Assembly: GCA_964019155.1 (NCBI GenBank)
Contig: OZ025243.1
Span: 39,583,179 to 39,647,178 of the forward strand
DNA from: Osedax fenrisi
Taxonomy: Eukaryota; Annelida; Polychaeta; Sabellida; Siboglinidae
Reading direction: 5' to 3'
Length of the DNA: 64,000 bases
Shown: piece by piece, positions 60,390 to 64,000 of the stretch
Layout: the number at the start of each line of letters is the position of its first letter
Numbering within the stretch: position 1 is the stretch's first letter
Made by a program: the position numbers and the translations under genes
The notes under the pieces: model-generated
What the model saw: only the letters and a program-made list of their open reading frames with translations
Databases searched by the model: none
What the model was told of the DNA's origin: nothing

Positions 60390-61690
60390 GATTATTTGTG
60401 ATAAATGTTAACAATAATCTATGTAGACAACTATAATGAAATACTAATAATTTAATATCTTAAATTTAATCAATAATAAAATAATAAATAAATAATATTT
60501 GATATTTATGTTGTTTATATTATGTTGTTTATTTTTATTTATTTATTATTGTTACCATTATTATTACTATTATATAAATAATAAATAAATACAGAAAACA
60601 CTATATAATCTATATATAGAAGGTATCTCATAAGGTTACTATTATAATTAATATAATCATATATAATGTTTAATAACAAACACGTATGTATCTCTTAATG
60701 TTTACAATAATATATGTATCACCCTATAGATATATCTACACAACGTGATTAGTAAGCATGTTTCCCGCTTCTAGCATCAGTAATCGATTTAGGTTTGCCG
60801 CGATTTTTATACTACAATGTTTTCATTGCTCTATTAAATTGCAATATAAATTAGCTTTTACTCGCCACATAGATATTTATTGCATTAAAACCAACATATC
60901 CCATTGCTTTGTTATATATTAGTTATGAATACTTAGTTTTCATAATACAAATAATAATTTAAAGCATATTATTTTTCATTTTAAAAGTGCATAGTTTGAT
61001 ACGAATTTACATTATAAACAACACATAGTTCCGAAAATTGACCCGATATAGGTGACGCTGTTGGTTTTTGTATACAAAATAGAATTACACGATTTTACTT
61101 GAGTGTTATATCTTTCATTAACAAAATCTTTGTTAACAGTGTAGGTAACCTATATATCTGTAGTGTTATAGTCATATAACAATATTGTTATTGTTATTAT
61201 TAATGTATTACATATAAATATGTATTATATGACAATTTTTTTAAATATCTATTGTTTCATAAAAAACCTAAATAGTGAAATATAAAATAAACAATAAGTA
61301 TACATTACATTTAATAAATAACAAACAAGCCTACAATCTTAGTAATTATGAATTATTCAAAAAATAACTTATAAGTTACATAATAAAATATAAAAACTAA
61401 TAGTACACATACCATTACGTAACAATACTTCCATTATAATAAGTTATTGTTATGTATGCATCAACATATAATCAATTAATAATATTTAAATACAAAATGA
61501 CTTATAGCATATATAGGAATAAGAATATAATATAAGATTTAGTACCAGTCAACATTTAAAAAAAAATTATATTATTAACTGTTTTTGATCTGGTAAATAA
61601 TTATATTATAGGTATAATATTAAGATTATAATAAATTATATACGATTGTAAAATTACACAATAAATAAATAAAGATAGTTCATTTCTAGT
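60390..61690. other. AT-rich spacer
   Basis: No gene or clear repeat. Inverted TTATTATTTATATAATAATA-like words around 60,530-60,590 could pair. Confidence 0.55.
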
Positions 61691-61699
61691 TATTCACAA

Positions 61700-62460
61700 T
61701 TATATATATTTTAGGACGGAAATGCTATTAAACGAAATGCCACGAAGGATATTGTAATATTAACTCTACAAATAAACTAGTTATTATGATTTGTTAGTGT
61801 ATTCTTAGTTCTTGGAGATATTGTATTGTTCTTAGTGCATTGATATTTTATATTCTTAGTTCATGGATATATTGTATTGTTCTTATGTATTCGTATTATA
61901 AAATATTGATATAAAATACATATAATATCCAAATGATATATCAATTAATTAAATGTATTTGTTTACATAATTGTCTTAGTAGATACGTATCGTAGATACT
62001 ATTTATGACTAATAGATACGATTACACATACTTTTTTAATTTTTATAATAGATACAAATACAAAGAAAAATGTATCTACGATATTGATTTTTTGTCTTAA
62101 TAGATACTGTATCGGCAATACTGCCTAGCTCTGTATATATATACTACAATGAATTAAGGAAAAGTTGTAATAATGTAGCACTTACATTTATCTAATGAGA
62201 AATAAATATAATTCAAGGTAGAGAGAAAATCAGGTTCAGTATTACGACATTTCTATACGAAACATTGTACTATGTATATATATAAATATCAAAAACTGTG
62301 CATGTATTCGTATATGTGTTTGAGTGTATGTGTATAATATATACCATATATGTATACACGACATGTATTACATGTATATGCATACCGGTAATAATTAATA
62401 ATGAATAATACTTATTTTGTGCATGATATTTTTATTTTTTAATAGTACTTATCTCTTTTT
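61700..62460. repeat. Dispersed repeat unit, arm 2 (inverted)
   Basis: Reverse complement of the unit at 43,796-46,330, without the hAT insertion: TATCGGCAATACTGCCTAGC at 62,109, AAATATAATTCAAGGTAG at 62,205, TATACGAAACATTG at 62,253, CACGACATGTA at 62,356 and TTAATAATGAATAATAC at 62,396. It leads into the inverted minisatellite. Confidence 0.88.
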
Positions 62461-64000
62461 TATTGTTCTTATTGCTTGGAGATATGTTTATTGTTTCTTA
62501 TTGCTTGAAGATATGTTTATTACTTAATGCTTGGAGATATATTCATTATGTCTTAATGCTTGGAGATATGTTTGTTTCTTAATGTTTGGAGATATGTTTA
62601 TTGTTTCTTATTGCTTGGGGATATGTTTGTTTCTTATTGCTTTGAGATATGTTTGATTCATATTGCTTGGAGATATGTTTGTTTCTTAATGCTTGGAGAT
62701 ATAATTATTGTTTCTTAATGCTTGGAGATATGTTTGTTTCTTAATGCTTGGAGATATATTTATTGTTTCTTATTGCTTGGAGATATGTTTATTGCGTTTT
62801 ATTTCTTGGAGATATATTTGTTTCTTAATGCTTGGAGTTTTATTTATTGTTTCTTATTACTTGAAGATATGTTTGTTAACATTAAGTAATTACTTAATGC
62901 TTAGGGATATATTTATTATTTCTTATTTCTTGAAGATATGTTTATTGTTTCTTATTGCTTGGAGATATGTTTGTTACTTAATGCTTGGAGATATGTTTAG
63001 TATTTCTTATTGCTTGAATATATGTTTATTGTTTCTTATTGCTTGGAGATATGTTTGTTACTTAATGCTTGGAGATATAATTATTGTTTCTTAATGCTTG
63101 GAGATATGTTTGTTTCTTACTGCTTGGAGATATGTTTATTGTTTCTTATTGCTGGGAGATATGTTTATTGTTCTTGTTGCTTGGAGATATGTTTATTGTT
63201 TCTTAATGCTTGGAGATATATTTGTTTCTTAATGCTTTGAGATATGTTTGTTTCTTAATGCTTGGAGATATGTTTGTTTCTTAATGCTTGGAGATATGTT
63301 TATTGTTTCTTATTGCTTGGAGATATTTTTATTGTTCTTATTGCTTGGAGATATGTTTATTTCTTAATGCTTTGAGATATGTTTAATGTTTCTTATTGCT
63401 TGGAGATATTTTTATTATTTCATATTGTTTCGAAATATGTTTATTGTTTCTTAATACTTTGAGATATGTTTATTGTTTCTTATTGCTTGGAGATATTTTT
63501 ATTGTTTCTTATTGCTTGGAGATATGTTTGTTTCTTAATGCTTTGAGATATGTTTGTTTCTCATTGATTGGAGATATGTTTGTTTCTTATTGCTTGGAGA
63601 TATGTTTATTGTTTCTTATTGCTTGGAGATATGTTTGTTTCTTAATGCTTGTAGATATGTTTATTGGTTCTTATTGCTTGGAGATATGTTTATTATTTCT
63701 TATTGCGTGGAGATATGTTTATTGTGACTTATTGCTTGGATATATTATTATTGTTTCTTAATGCTTGGAGATATATTTGTTTCTTAATGCTTGGAGATAT
63801 GTTTATTGTTTCTCAATGCTTGGTGATATGTTTATTTCTTATTGCTTGGAGATATTTTTGTTTCTTAATGATTGGAGATATGTTTGTTTCTTAATGCTTG
63901 GAGATATATTTATTGTTTCTTAATTCTTGGAAATATGTTTATTGTTTCTTAATGCTTGGAGATATGTTTGTTTCTTAATGCTTGGAGATATGTTTATTTC
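62461..64000. repeat. 27-29-bp minisatellite, inverted relative of the 41-kb array
   Basis: More than 50 units of CTTGGAGATATGTTTATTGTTTCTTATTG with frequent variation (TTG/TTTATTG/TTTGTTTC). Its reverse complement shares CATATCTCCAAGCATTAAGAA with the array at 41,376-43,795, but here the spacer is longer. It runs off the window end. Frames reading LEICLLFLIAWRYV are artefacts. Confidence 0.95.

Noticed and set aside
45408..62133. A single 16.7-kb hAT element bounded by inverted CAGAGCTAGGCAG ends
   Set aside because: The inverted similarity continues outward beyond both ends, so these are two inverted copies of a larger unit and not the TIRs of one element.
62708..63894. Plus-strand frames up to 128 codons reading LEICLLFLIAWRYV
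   Set aside because: Produced by the 27-29-bp minisatellite at the window end.

Overview
This is animal nuclear DNA. It carries most of a homeodomain with Hox2/proboscipedia signature residues, split by a GT-AG intron, and a second spliced gene. Around these lie decayed LINE retrotransposons, several classes of DNA transposon, tRNA-derived SINEs and abundant microsatellites. Non-coding DNA is extremely A+T rich (long TA tracts), while real exons stand out as G+C-rich islands. A bilaterian, probably a protostome, is the most I can infer; I cannot name the species.

Layout. 1-5,163: a full-length but ruined CR1-like LINE with ORF1 and ORF2 remnants and an (ATT)n tail. 6,561-6,930: an isolated CpG-rich island of unknown role. 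7,635-8,126: a small pogo/Tigger-type TIR element. 9,747-14,022: the best preserved CR1-like LINE, followed by a minus-strand LINE end. 15,142-16,517 and 17,101-19,056: two related TIR elements, the second with another nested in it. 19,407-20,261: a TIR element flanked by TTAA. 20,705-22,788: the last two exons of the Hox2 gene. 23,704-25,900: LINE remnants on both strands. 26,100-30,180: tandem repeats, a SINE and AT-rich spacer. 30,178-37,361: two copies of a composite repeat around two LINE fragments of opposite orientation, every boundary being an (ACT)n array. 37,388-41,347: two exons of an unrecognised multi-pass membrane protein with a long disordered tail; its intron holds a SINE and a LINE wreck. 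41,350-43,795: a minisatellite with an 888-bp higher-order period, starting just after that gene's stop codon. 43,796-46,330: a dispersed unit that recurs inverted at 61,700-64,000, with a hAT element inserted in the first copy only. 47,396-49,262: a LINE scrap and a transposon with very long inverted repeats. 49,770-52,077: a decayed SCAND3/ZBED5-type hAT element. 52,380-60,385: LINEs, a hAT MITE with an exact 8-bp target duplication, and a recent 3-kb tandem duplication.

Only two host genes are supported, the Hox2 gene and the gene at 37.4-41.3 kb. Both lie on the plus strand and both lack their 5' exons here. Nearly everything else is transposon or satellite, much of it nested in ways that allow relative dating.
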